Of a stretch of DNA of 64,000 nt, positions 29,770 to 37,889 are shown piece after piece. Source of the DNA: Streptomyces sp. NBC_00162 (GTDB lineage: Bacteria > Actinomycetota > Actinomycetes > Streptomycetales > Streptomycetaceae); assembly GCF_024611995.1 (NCBI RefSeq), contig NZ_CP102509.1, positions 434,001 to 498,000 on the forward strand, read 5' to 3'. Every line of letters starts with the position of its first letter. Position 1 is the first letter of the stretch. A program made the translations under genes and the position numbers. The notes beneath the pieces are model-generated. The model was given only the letters and a program-made list of their open reading frames with translations. It had not been told where the DNA came from and ran no database searches.

Positions 29770-31005
29770 ATGGCCCAAACCAAGACCACCCCGGACACCA
29801 CGCCCCGCACACCGCAGACCGGCCAACGACCGTCGGCCGGTGCCGTACTGGCCCGAGCACTGCGCGGCAACCTGCGCCAGTACGGGATGCTGCTCGCACT
29901 GGCGCTGATCGTGCTGCTGTTCCAGTTCTGGACGGACGGCATCCTGCTCCAGCCGCTCAACATCACCAATCTGATCCAGCAAAACGGCTACATCCTCATC
30001 CTGGCCATCGGCATGATGATCGTCATCATCGCCGGGCACATCGACCTGTCTGTCGGGTCGCTCGCCGCCTTCGTCGGGGCGGCCGCGGCGGTGATGATGG
30101 TCAAACACCACGCGCCGTGGCCCGTGGCGCTGGTGGCCGCGCTGCTGATCGGGGCCCTCGCCGGAGCCTGGCAGGGCTTCTGGATCGCCTATCTCGGGAT
30201 CCCCTCGTTCATCGTCACGCTGGCCGGCATGCTGCTGTTCCGCGGTGGGACCCAGATCCTCCTGCAGGGCCAGTCGGTGGCGCCGTTCCCCAAGGGCTTC
30301 CAGAACATCAGCAGCGGCTTCCTCCCCGAGGTCGGCCCCCACACCAACTACCACAACCTCACCCTGCTACTGGGCCTCTCGGTGCTGGCCGTCGCGATCC
30401 TGCAGGAGGTGCGCGGACGGCGGCGGGCCGCCTCGTACGGGCTGGAACCGCTCCCGGCCGGGCTGTTCCTGGTGAAGCTCGGCGCGATCACCGCGGCCGT
30501 CGTGGCCTTCACGCTGCTACTGGCCAGCTACCACGGCGTGCCGATCGTCCTGCTCATCCTCGGCGTCCTGCTGGTCGGCTTCGGATACGTGATGCGCAAC
30601 TCGATCCTCGGCCGGCACACCTACGCCATCGGCGGCAACGAGGCGGCGGCGCGGCTGTCCGGGGTGAAGAGCAAGCGGGTCGTCTTCCTGGCCTTCGTAA
30701 ACATGGGCGTCCTCGCGGCCCTGGCCGGGATGGTCTTCGCCGCGCGACTCAACGCCGGTACGCCGCAGGCCGGCATCAACTTCGAGTTGGAGGCGATCGC
30801 CGCCGCCTTCATCGGCGGCGCCTCCGCGAGCGGCGGTGTGGGAACCGTCCTCGGTGCGCTCACCGGCGGTCTGGTGCTGGGCGTGCTGAACAACGGCATG
30901 TCGCTGGTCGGCGTGGGTACCGACTACCAGCAGGTGATCAAGGGCCTGGTACTGCTCGCGGCCGTCGGCTTCGACGTCTACAACAAGCGCAAGGTCGGAT
31001 CCTGA
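29770..31005 (+). CDS. mmsB: Multiple-monosaccharide ABC transporter permease
   Basis: A 411-residue polytopic permease of the RbsC/XylH/GguB type. Visible spans include GMLLALALIVLLFQFW, NGYILILAIGMMIVIIAGHI, VTLAGMLLFRGG, ITAAVVAFTLLLA and LLILGVLLVGFGYV. The cytoplasmic coupling motif is RNSILGRHTYAIGGNEAAAR, and INFELEAIAAAFIGGASASG is conserved near the end. It is coupled to mmsA by a 3-bp gap and followed by a terminator. One subunit probably dimerises to form the channel. Confidence 0.94.
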   Translation: MAQTKTTPDTTPRTPQTGQRPSAGAVLARALRGNLRQYGMLLALALIVLLFQFWTDGILLQPLNITNLIQQNGYILILAIGMMIVIIAGHIDLSVGSLAAFVGAAAAVMMVKHHAPWPVALVAALLIGALAGAWQGFWIAYLGIPSFIVTLAGMLLFRGGTQILLQGQSVAPFPKGFQNISSGFLPEVGPHTNYHNLTLLLGLSVLAVAILQEVRGRRRAASYGLEPLPAGLFLVKLGAITAAVVAFTLLLASYHGVPIVLLILGVLLVGFGYVMRNSILGRHTYAIGGNEAAARLSGVKSKRVVFLAFVNMGVLAALAGMVFAARLNAGTPQAGINFELEAIAAAFIGGASASGGVGTVLGALTGGLVLGVLNNGMSLVGVGTDYQQVIKGLVLLAAVGFDVYNKRKVGS

Positions 31006-31008
31006 CCC

Positions 31009-31052
31009 CACCCCTCCTCGGCTCGGCGCCGCCGCCCGCACGAGGAGGGGTG
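31009..31052. terminator. Terminator after the chvE-mmsA-mmsB operon
   Basis: A perfect 12-bp stem (CACCCCTCCTCG with CGAGGAGGGGTG), 20-nt loop, 4 bp after the mmsB stop. It may also serve the convergent gene ending at 31059. Confidence 0.65.
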
Positions 31053-31058
31053 CCCCGC

Positions 31059-31406
31059 CTACCCGGAGCCCGCCTCCTGCGGCTCCGCTCGCGCGTCGAC
31101 GATCCACTCGAAGACAAACTCGTGCTTGAGGAAGGAGACGTCGTACTCATGACCCGGGTACGGCGGGATCAGCTGAGCGGCCTGGATCAGCCGCCAGCCC
31201 GCCCGGAGCGCCGCCACCCCCGACTCGTACGGCGGCTCGTCGCTGTCGCCCGTGGTCGGTGAGGTGCGGCCCGTGCCGTCGTACAGCGACCAGCCCACGA
31301 CATGGGAGTCCAGCGCCGAGGTGGCCAAGTACAGGACCAGCACCTGCTGCCGCAGCACCGGCGCGGCGCCTTCCGCCCGCTCGGGGAGGATTACTTCGGT
31401 CGTCAT
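31059..31406 (-). CDS. Conserved-looking hypothetical protein coupled to a PhyH-like gene
   Basis: A 115-residue soluble protein (VLVLYLATSALDSHVVGWSL, EYDVSFLKHEFVFEWIVDAR) with no recognised domain. Its ATG overlaps the stop of the upstream dioxygenase-like gene (ATGA), and a GGAGG lies nine bases upstream, so the pair was co-translated. The role is unknown. Confidence 0.6.
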   Translation of the reverse strand: MTTEVILPERAEGAAPVLRQQVLVLYLATSALDSHVVGWSLYDGTGRTSPTTGDSDEPPYESGVAALRAGWRLIQAAQLIPPYPGHEYDVSFLKHEFVFEWIVDARAEPQEAGSG

Positions 31407-31930
31407 ATCTGTACCTCCGCGGGGCGGTTGGAGACCCTGGTCACGCAGTGGTCAAGGTCGAAGTCGTCGTCGCCGGTCGGCACCCGCCACAGCAGGATGC
31501 GGTTGTACCGCTCCAGCCGACCGGTCGCCGCCTCGTACCACGGGAACATCGAAGCTCCGCTGCCACCTGCGGGTCGTCGAGATCCGCGGTGTTCCACAGG
31601 CGTTGTTGACGCACCCTGGGATTGAAGCGGATCTTGAGCATGTACCGCATCGCGTCGCTGTCGTTGCGCCGGCCCGCGTGCCAGAGGCCGTGGTGCACAA
31701 ACAGCACGGTCCCGGCCGGGCAGACCAGTCGGTCCTGGCCGCGCAGGTTCTGGTAGCGGTCGGTGTCGGACTCGTTGATCCGCCGGAGGTGGCTGCCCGG
31801 CACGGTGAGCGTTCCACCCATCTCCAGCATCACCGCCTGCGGAAAGTACATCAACTGCACGTCGAAGGCGTCCGGCCGGACGTCGATGACGGCGTCCCCG
31901 TGCAGCGGCTGCGCGTCGCCGCCGACCACA
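31403..31930 (-). pseudogene. Phytanoyl-CoA dioxygenase (PhyH)-family protein, truncated and frameshifted
   Basis: Fe(II)/2-oxoglutarate dioxygenase-like sequence. PLHGDAVIDVRPDAFDVQLM contains an HxD iron motif, MLEMGGTLTVPGSHLRRINE follows, and the distal His lies in VLFVHHGLWHAGRRNDSDAM. The frame shifts near 31550 and continues as WYEAATGRLERYNRILLWRV to FDLDHCVTRVSNRPAEVQI. Everything upstream of GGDAQPLHGD is missing; at about 31930 the sequence changes into an unrelated plus-strand gene end. Confidence 0.7.
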
Positions 31931-32290
31931 CAGGCCGCTCATCCGGCGGTCACGGCCGCCGTGGCCCTGATCGAGGCGCGCCAGACGTCGGTCGCCCCGT
32001 TCGAGTCACCACAAGCCTGGCGGGACATCCTCCTCCAACAGGTGACCGACGGCTTCATGCAGCCCGCCAACAGGTGGCCACACGCCAACCTGCGCACACC
32101 CGCCGAGATCCGGCTGACAGGCGAACTCGCCGATGGCATCGCCGACCTCATCGAAGCCCATCTGGGGCCCGTCCGAAGCTCCGGCGACGTCGACGGCCCG
32201 CGCACGGGCATGGGCGCCATATGGTCGCGCAGCCTGCTGTTGGTCACCAGTGACTGGGCCACCGTCCTCTTTCTCGGAGTTGATCACTGA
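31931..32290 (+). pseudogene. C-terminal part of an unknown protein
   Basis: The plus frame from about 31931 has coding character: HPAVTAAVALIEARQTSVAP, FESPQAWRDILLQQVTDGFM, HANLRTPAEIRLTGELADGI, then SLLLVTSDWATVLFLGVDH and a stop at 32290. No start or ribosome site belongs to it; upstream bases belong to the opposing PhyH-like fragment. I do not recognise the family. The 237 bp after it hold nothing clear. Confidence 0.4.
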
Positions 32291-32527
32291 CCGAACACGT
32301 CCCCGTCAACTGCGGCCGCCGCCTCAGCGGCTCTCATCGTCCACAACTCTTGACAATTACTCACCCGCGCAGCTGACTGGGACTGAACAACAAGCGTCCA
32401 ATCGCACATGCAGGCCACTTCAAGCGAAGAAGGGTTGCTGATGGTCGGCTTGGACCCACTGGCTACCGGCCCGTGCGCGTGCGCGACCCTTTGTTCTGGG
32501 TGCAGGGCATGGGCGTCGCGCGGCTCG

Positions 32528-33775
32528 TCAGTGACGTAGCCGGGCGGCTGCGGCCAGAATCGGGGTGCTCACGACGGTGGCTGCGGCGCCGAGTGTGGTG
32601 TCTGTGGCCAGGATCCACCGGACGGTCTTCATGGCCAGGGTGAGGACTTCGCTGCCGCGCTGGCGCATGCCGGCCTCGAATTGGTCCACGGCGTCGGTGA
32701 GGGTGGCGGTGCCGTCGGCGGCGGCGCTGACGTGCGTGAGCAGGCTGGCGGCGTCGCGGATGGCCGCGCCCGCTCCCATTCCGGCGGTGGGCGGTGTGGC
32801 GTGGACAGCGTCGCCCAGTGCGGTGATACGACCTGCAGGCCAGGGCGCGAGATCCTTCGCGCGGGTGGAGGCGGCGTTGAAGCGGAATCCGGCCACGCTG
32901 TGCGGGTCGGCTTGGGCGATGACCTCGAGTGTGTGCTCGGCCCAGCCCCGCTCGCGGAATCGGCCGAGCAGCGCGGCCTGCAGTTCGCCGCCACGCAGGT
33001 CGCGCAGGGAATCGGTGCTGGTGGATTCGGGGAACATGGCGCCCCAGATGTAGGTGGGTCCGGTGGTGACCGACATCCGCAACTCGGGAGCGTCGAGCGC
33101 GGTGTTGCCGACCGGGTCAAGGAACCCGATGTAGAGCGCTGCTCCGCGCGGGCCGATCGCCAGCCCCGATCGTGGCCCAAGTCGCTGATGCTCGCCGGGG
33201 CTGAGGTCTCGCCGGAGGGTGCGGCCGGAGAACCCGATGATGCCCGCCGGGCTGTTGGTCGGGCCTCCCGCCAAGTGGCGGGCGACTACCGAGTGGGTGC
33301 CGTCCGCGCCCACCACCAGATCCGCTGAAACGGGCGCCCCGTCGGTGAACAGCACTCGGGGCGCGCCGTGGTCATCGTGGCCGACGCCGGACACGTTGCA
33401 TCCCAAGTGCAGGGCCTCTCCGACGGCTTCGGCCAGCAGCATCCGCAGGGTGATCCGATCGACGTCGATACTTGCACTGTCGCTGAGGTCCGGCCCGTGG
33501 CCCAGCAGCCGGCCGCGGCGATCCCAGAAGGCGTCGCGCTCGCGCAGTCGCAGCGCCGACCCCGATGCCAGCAGCCGCTGCATGATCTCCGGTTCCACCA
33601 GATCTTTTAGCGCCGACTGCGCCCGCTCGTCCAGGGTGATGTGGTAGCCGCCCGTCGCCGCCACATCGGTGTCGCGGTCGAATACCGCCACCTCAAACCC
33701 CTGGCGACGTAGCCCCGCCCCCAATGCAAGCCCGCCGATCCCGCCGCCAACCACGACCACCCGCATACCCGGCAC
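32528..33775 (-). CDS. FAD-dependent monooxygenase
   Basis: A 415-residue class A flavoprotein hydroxylase of the UbiH/PHBH type. The Rossmann motif is VVVVGGGIGGLALGAGLRRQ with the ribose-binding acidic residue in VAVFDRD. The DG motif is DLVVGADGTHSVVARHL and the GD motif is ITALGDAVHATPPTAGMGAG. The tail (TVVSTPILAAAARLRH) is hydrophobic. The substrate is unknown. It diverges from a WYL-domain regulator across an 87-bp gap with a perfect inverted repeat, so it is the regulator's likely target. Confidence 0.9.
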   Translation of the reverse strand: MPGMRVVVVGGGIGGLALGAGLRRQGFEVAVFDRDTDVAATGGYHITLDERAQSALKDLVEPEIMQRLLASGSALRLRERDAFWDRRGRLLGHGPDLSDSASIDVDRITLRMLLAEAVGEALHLGCNVSGVGHDDHGAPRVLFTDGAPVSADLVVGADGTHSVVARHLAGGPTNSPAGIIGFSGRTLRRDLSPGEHQRLGPRSGLAIGPRGAALYIGFLDPVGNTALDAPELRMSVTTGPTYIWGAMFPESTSTDSLRDLRGGELQAALLGRFRERGWAEHTLEVIAQADPHSVAGFRFNAASTRAKDLAPWPAGRITALGDAVHATPPTAGMGAGAAIRDAASLLTHVSAAADGTATLTDAVDQFEAGMRQRGSEVLTLAMKTVRWILATDTTLGAAATVVSTPILAAAARLRH

Positions 33776-33817
33776 CGTCCTTTCCGCCGCTGCTCACTGA
33801 ACAGAACCCACCCTGAC

Positions 33818-33850
33818 ACCGGTAGTGGACACCGAGTGGCCACTACCGGT
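33818..33850. promoter_or_regulatory. Inverted repeat operator between the monooxygenase and WYL regulator genes
   Basis: ACCGGTAGTGG and CCACTACCGGT are perfect 11-bp arms with an 11-bp spacer, centred in the divergent intergenic region (43 bp from the monooxygenase start, 13 bp before the regulator start). It is the likely binding site of the WYL regulator. Confidence 0.75.
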
Positions 33851-33862
33851 CATGATGGGACG

Positions 33863-34879
33863 ATGGCGAACACCTCACACCGGGCGTTGCGGCTGTTGTC
33901 TCTGCTCGGATCAGGACGGCAGTGGTCGCTGCGCGAGCTCGCCACCCGGCTCGGGACCAGCGAACGCACTGTCCGCCGCGACATCGAAACTTTGCGCGCG
34001 CTCGACTACCCGATCGCTACCATCCACGGCCCCGACGGCGGCTACCGGCTCGGAGCCGGGCGAACCCTGCCGCCGTTGCTGTTCGACCACGACCAGGCCC
34101 TCGCGGTCGCGGTGGCCCTGCAGACCGCGCCAAGCACGATGTTCGGCCTCGGGGACGACGCGGCGCGGGCACTGGCGGCTCTGCACCAGGTCATGCCCCC
34201 TGCGCTGCGCGCATCCATGGAATCCCTGCGCCTGACTCGGCTGCAGAACTATTGGGAGTTCCCCGCGCCCCCCATCGACCCGGCCGCCCTCACCGCCGTC
34301 GGAACCGCGGTACGCCACCGCCACATCCTCGTCACCGAGACACTGCGTCCCGACGGCACACGCCCCGAACCCAGTGACCCCGACTACCTGCCCGCCCACC
34401 GCATTGAGCCACACCACCTGGTCGTCTGGGCCGCCCGGTGGTATCTGGTCGCCTACGACCTCACCGACAATGAATGGCGAGTGCGCCGCGTCGATCGACT
34501 GCACCCCCGCCCCACCACACAGTGCTTCGCCGCCCGCTCGCTTCCCCACCCCGACCTCGCCCACTTCGTGATGAGCACCCACGACCGCGGCGACACCCCC
34601 GCCGTCTGGCAATGCACCGGCACCGCCCGGCTCAACCTGCCCGCTCACATCGTGGCCCGCTGGGCACCAGGCGGCTCCGTCGTGGAACACCTCGACACCG
34701 AGTACTGCCGGCTCACTCTCGGCGCCTGGTCCTGGGCCGGCATCGCCGGCATCCTCGCCACCTTCGACACCGAACTCACCGACCTCCACCCACCCGAACT
34801 CGTCCACGCATGCCGCCGTCTCACACGCCGATGGGCCACTATTGCCGACACCGAGAACCTCGGTCCTTCTCATAAATGA
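33863..34879 (+). CDS. HTH/WYL-domain transcriptional regulator (YafY type)
   Basis: A 338-residue regulator. The N-terminal winged helix reads RALRLLSLLGSGRQWSLREL, ATRLGTSERTVRRDIETLRA and HGPDGGYRLGAGRTLPPLLF, the standard DeoR-like HTH linked to a WYL module. The WYL region is recognisable at RIEPHHLVVWAARWYLVAYD and NEWRVRRVDRLHPR. The chosen ATG is 33863; an ATG at 33836 would place the coding start inside the operator. WYL proteins sense small ligands or nucleic acid; here control of the adjacent flavin monooxygenase is inferred. Confidence 0.87.
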   Translation: MANTSHRALRLLSLLGSGRQWSLRELATRLGTSERTVRRDIETLRALDYPIATIHGPDGGYRLGAGRTLPPLLFDHDQALAVAVALQTAPSTMFGLGDDAARALAALHQVMPPALRASMESLRLTRLQNYWEFPAPPIDPAALTAVGTAVRHRHILVTETLRPDGTRPEPSDPDYLPAHRIEPHHLVVWAARWYLVAYDLTDNEWRVRRVDRLHPRPTTQCFAARSLPHPDLAHFVMSTHDRGDTPAVWQCTGTARLNLPAHIVARWAPGGSVVEHLDTEYCRLTLGAWSWAGIAGILATFDTELTDLHPPELVHACRRLTRRWATIADTENLGPSHK

Positions 34880-34953
34880 GTAGTTCTGAGAGATTTCGAC
34901 CCTCGGCGAACCGTGTCCGGTCTGCCAAAGCCCCTCCCGATAGGTTCTGCGAC

Positions 34954-35769
34954 ATGCCAGAGCCCGTCGAACCGGCCGCCATCATCGAACAGTTCGACTG
35001 CCCCGCATGTGAAGTGCCCGCCGGGAGCACCTGCTGCACCCGCGGCGGCAAGGTCGCCCCGAAGTACCACACCCCGCGCTTCATGCTCGTCCCCCAGCTC
35101 CGCGCCGAGCTGGAGGTGAAGACCCCGCCGTGCGCGGCTCCGGCCGCGCGTGGGAGAGGGGCCCGGCCATCGACGCCACCGTGCCGCAGGCCACCTCGAA
35201 GCCCACCAGAGTGGGTTACGCGAGGTGCAGCACCGCCCAGCAAGAGCTCCAGAGCCAGCTCGACGCCGTCGCCGAGGCCGGGGTGCGACCCGGTCTTCTC
35301 GGACGAGATCAGCACCCGGATCAAGGTCCGCCCGGAGTTCGTCAAGGCGATGGAGTTCGCCCGCACCATCAAGAAGGCCGTCCCCCACCAGCGGGTGATC
35401 TTCACCGTGCACGAGATGAAGCGACTGGGCCGCGGCGCCGCCGAGCTCCTGGCCACGCCATCGCGGAGGACCTGCGCCACCACGACATCGAGCTCGAACT
35501 CCTCACCGGCCCCCTCCAAGGGGTATGACCCGTCCGGGCACGGCGCCGTCCTGTTCGCGTTCTTCGCCGGCATGGACGAGTCCGAACGCGAGTACATCCG
35601 GGAGAAGTCTCTGGAAGGCCAGGCGTCCGCCCGCGAGCGTGTCCGTCACGGCGGGCGCCCCAAGGTCGTCGACGACGACATGGCCGACTACGCCCGCGCC
35701 CAGTTCACGGTGGAGCAACCGCGGAGCACGCCCCGGCCGCCGTCGCCGCTGCACCGGCTCCCGTCGTGA
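34954..35769 (+). pseudogene. Serine recombinase (resolvase family), multiply frameshifted
   Basis: Starts MPEPVEPAAIIEQFDCPACE with a zinc-ribbon-like CPAC...CCTR, and continues KVAPKYHTPRFMLVPQLRAE. Shifted frames then give RVGYARCSTAQQELQSQLDA (catalytic-Ser region of resolvases), EISTRIKVRPEFVKAMEFAR, VIFTVHEMKRLGRGAAELLA and HDIELELLTGPLQGV. YDPSGHGAVLFAFFAGMDES and EREYIREKSLEGQASARERV follow. The C-terminal DNA-binding HTH is lost after MADYARA. At least three frame changes and a truncation make this a decayed integrative-element or plasmid recombinase. Confidence 0.75.
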
Positions 35770-35935
35770 AGGCGCCGGTGCAGGTGGCCGGGCCGTCAGC
35801 AACATCGCGCCGCCCGGCGAGGAAGGCCGCCGCGCAGCCGGTCGTCGACCCGCGGTTCCCCCACGGCCCGCTCGTGGTCCTGGACGGTGACGGGAGCGCG
35901 TACGGCGTGGACGGGATTGGCTCTGTTCATCAGAA

Positions 35936-36065
35936 GGCTCAACTTCTGTGGAGCTGCGCCGGGCGCGCTCGTGCCCACCCTCGGGCCAACGCGCTGACCT
36001 GCTGGTTCTCATTGTGCAGCGTCCCGAAGCACTGAGCGTCGAGCCGTCACCACAGAAGTTGAGCC
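35936..36065. repeat. 130-bp unit bounded by perfect 16-bp inverted repeats (MITE-like)
   Basis: GGCTCAACTTCTGTGG (35936-35951) and its exact reverse complement (36050-36065) flank 98 bp of non-coding DNA. It follows the decayed recombinase. Short size, perfect terminal repeats and no ORF suggest a miniature inverted-repeat element or an internally deleted IS. Confidence 0.5.
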
Positions 36066-36192
36066 AGAGTCAACGAACGGACAGCAGATGTTCACCACTT
36101 CGGGAGGCACTGCGCGTGGAGATCGTTCGATTCGCTACGGGCTCAGCACCTCACAGGGCGCTCCTGTCGGTCCGAGATCCCGGATTCGCCTC

Positions 36193-36951
36193 TCATTGGG
36201 CTACGAGGACCTCCACGCCGAGTGCCTTGAGTTGCTCGATGACCGTGTCGTGAGGATCGGCGTCGGTGATCAGCCCGGTGATCTTCTCCCACGGCAGGAC
36301 GCGGTACGGCGAGGCCGTACCGATCTTCTCGCAGGAGGCGAGGATGTAGGTGTCCGCCGCCCGCGCGGACAGGGCACGCTTCATCGCCGCCTCCTCGGCG
36401 TCCCCCGTGGTCAGTCCGGCCTCGGGGTGGACGCCGGTGACGCCGAGCAGGCACAGGTCGGCGGAGACGTTCTGTGCGGCCTCGACCGCGGCGGCGCCGC
36501 AGGTGACCGCCGAGTGCTTAAAGACGCGCCCCCCGAGGAGGAAGAGCTCCGCCCGCGGGTGGTCGATCAGAGCCGTGGCGATCGTCGGGCTGTGGGTGAT
36601 CACCGTGCAGGCGAGGTCCTTCGGAAGCGCCCGCGCCACGGCGAGGGCGGTGGTGCCACCGTCGAGGATCACCGAGCCGCCCGGCCGCACCAGTGCGGCG
36701 GCCACTGAGGCGACCTTCCGCTTGCCGTCCGGGGCCACCGCCTGCCGGGTGTCGTAGTCCACCACTGCGGGAGACGCGGGCAGTGCGCCACCGTACACCC
36801 TTTGACACAACCCCTCGGCGGCGAGATCGCGAAGGTCACGCCGCACGCTGTCCTCGGAAATGCCCAGTTCGGCGGCGACGTCCTTGGCCACGATCTTTCC
36901 CGTGCGGGCGAGCAGATCGAGCAGGTGCTCGCGTCGTTCAGCAGCCAGCAT
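36193..36951 (-). CDS. DeoR-family transcriptional regulator
   Basis: A 252-residue sugar-type repressor. The N-terminal HTH (AAERREHLLDLLARTGKIVA, VAAELGISEDSVRRDLRDLA, VYGGALPA) is followed by the DeoR C-terminal sensor domain with VRPGGSVILDGGTTALAVAR, VITHSPTIATALIDHPRAEL, FLLGGRVFKHSAVTCGAAAV and ILASCEKIGTASPYRVLPWE. The ATG at 36951 has AAGGAA upstream. It diverges from a DUF4406/Nudix pair, 48 bp away, with a direct repeat in the gap. Confidence 0.9.
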   Translation of the reverse strand: MLAAERREHLLDLLARTGKIVAKDVAAELGISEDSVRRDLRDLAAEGLCQRVYGGALPASPAVVDYDTRQAVAPDGKRKVASVAAALVRPGGSVILDGGTTALAVARALPKDLACTVITHSPTIATALIDHPRAELFLLGGRVFKHSAVTCGAAAVEAAQNVSADLCLLGVTGVHPEAGLTTGDAEEAAMKRALSARAADTYILASCEKIGTASPYRVLPWEKITGLITDADPHDTVIEQLKALGVEVLVAQ

Positions 36952-36970
36952 TCACGTTCCTTCCTGTTCT

Positions 36971-36990
36971 TGCATGATTCTGCATGTATC
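36971..36990. promoter_or_regulatory. Tandem TGCATG direct repeat, candidate DeoR operator
   Basis: TGCATGATTC followed immediately by TGCATGTATC lies midway between the divergent starts at 36951 and 37000. DeoR proteins often bind short direct repeats, so this is the candidate operator for both units. Confidence 0.5.
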
Positions 36991-36999
36991 TTAGCCGTC

Positions 37000-37383
37000 A
37001 TGACCGACAAGCCCCTGCTCATCCTCATCGCAGGTCCCTACCGTTCCGGCACCGACGGCGACCCTCAGGCCATGGCCGCCAACCTCGCCCGCCTGGAAAC
37101 CGCGGCCTGGCCCGTCTTCGCGGCCGGACATCTCCCCGTGATCGGCGAGTGGATCGCCCTGCCCGTCCTCCGCTCCGCCGGCGCGGGCCCCACCGACTCC
37201 CTCGCCGACCAGGTGCTCTACCCGACCGCCGACCGGCTGCTCGCCCATTGCGACGCCGTGCTGCGCCTGCCGGGCGGATCCACCGGTGCCGACCAGGACG
37301 TCGCCACCGCCCGCCGCCGCGGCCTGCCCGTCTACCACGACGTCGCCGAGATTCCGGGCCGCACCCCGCAGGAGACCATGTGA
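37000..37383 (+). CDS. DUF4406-like nucleoside-deoxyribosyltransferase-fold protein
   Basis: A 127-residue protein beginning LLILIAGPYRSGTDGDPQAM, with HLPVIGEWIALPVLRSAGAG, LAHCDAVLRLPGGSTGADQD and VATARRRGLPVYHDVAEIPG. The GPYRSGTDG start and the LPGGSTGAD loop resemble DUF4406/nucleoside 2-deoxyribosyltransferase-like folds. Its stop overlaps the GTG start of a Nudix gene (ATGTGA), consistent with a two-gene nucleotide-sugar metabolism unit controlled by the divergent DeoR regulator. Confidence 0.75.
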   Translation: MTDKPLLILIAGPYRSGTDGDPQAMAANLARLETAAWPVFAAGHLPVIGEWIALPVLRSAGAGPTDSLADQVLYPTADRLLAHCDAVLRLPGGSTGADQDVATARRRGLPVYHDVAEIPGRTPQETM

Positions 37384-37880
37384 CGAGCAGCCCTGGTGTC
37401 GACACCCCCGATCACCGCGGACGCACTGGTCTCCACCTCGCCGGACGCGACCTTGACCGCAACCCCGACGTCCGGATAGGCGACGTCGAACTCACCTCCC
37501 AGGGCTGGCACGTCCTGCGCCGCACCACCTTCGACTACCGGCGCCGCGACGGACGGTGGGAGAGCCAGCAGCGCGAGACCTACGACCGCGGCAACGGCGC
37601 CGTCGTCCTGCCCTACGACACCGAACGCAGCCGCGTCCTGCTCACCCGCCAGTTCCGCTACCCGGCCTACGTGAACGGCCACCCCGACGGCATGCTCATC
37701 GAGGCGGCGGCCGGACTGCTCGACGCGCAAGACCCGCACACCGCGATCCGCCGCGAGAGCGCCGAACAACTCGGCATCAGACTCGGGCCGCTCACACACG
37801 TGCTCGACGCCTACATGAGCCCGGGCTCCGTCACCGAGCGCCTCCACTTCTTCGCCGCCCCCTACACCCGTACACGCCGG
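37380..37880 (+). pseudogene. Nudix hydrolase (NudK-like), C-terminally truncated
   Basis: Starts at GTG 37380 (VTSSPGVDTPDHRG). Conserved segments are LTSQGWHVLRRTTFDYRRRD, RETYDRGNGAVVLPYDTERS, VLLTRQFRYPAYVNGHPDGM and the Nudix helix AAAGLLDAQDPHTAIRRESA followed by EQLGI. One of the usual glutamates of REXXEE is Gln here. After ERLHFFAAPYT the family sequence stops at about 37880 and runs into the 3' end of an opposing gene, so roughly the last quarter is missing. Confidence 0.7.
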
Positions 37881-37889
37881 GCATCACGG

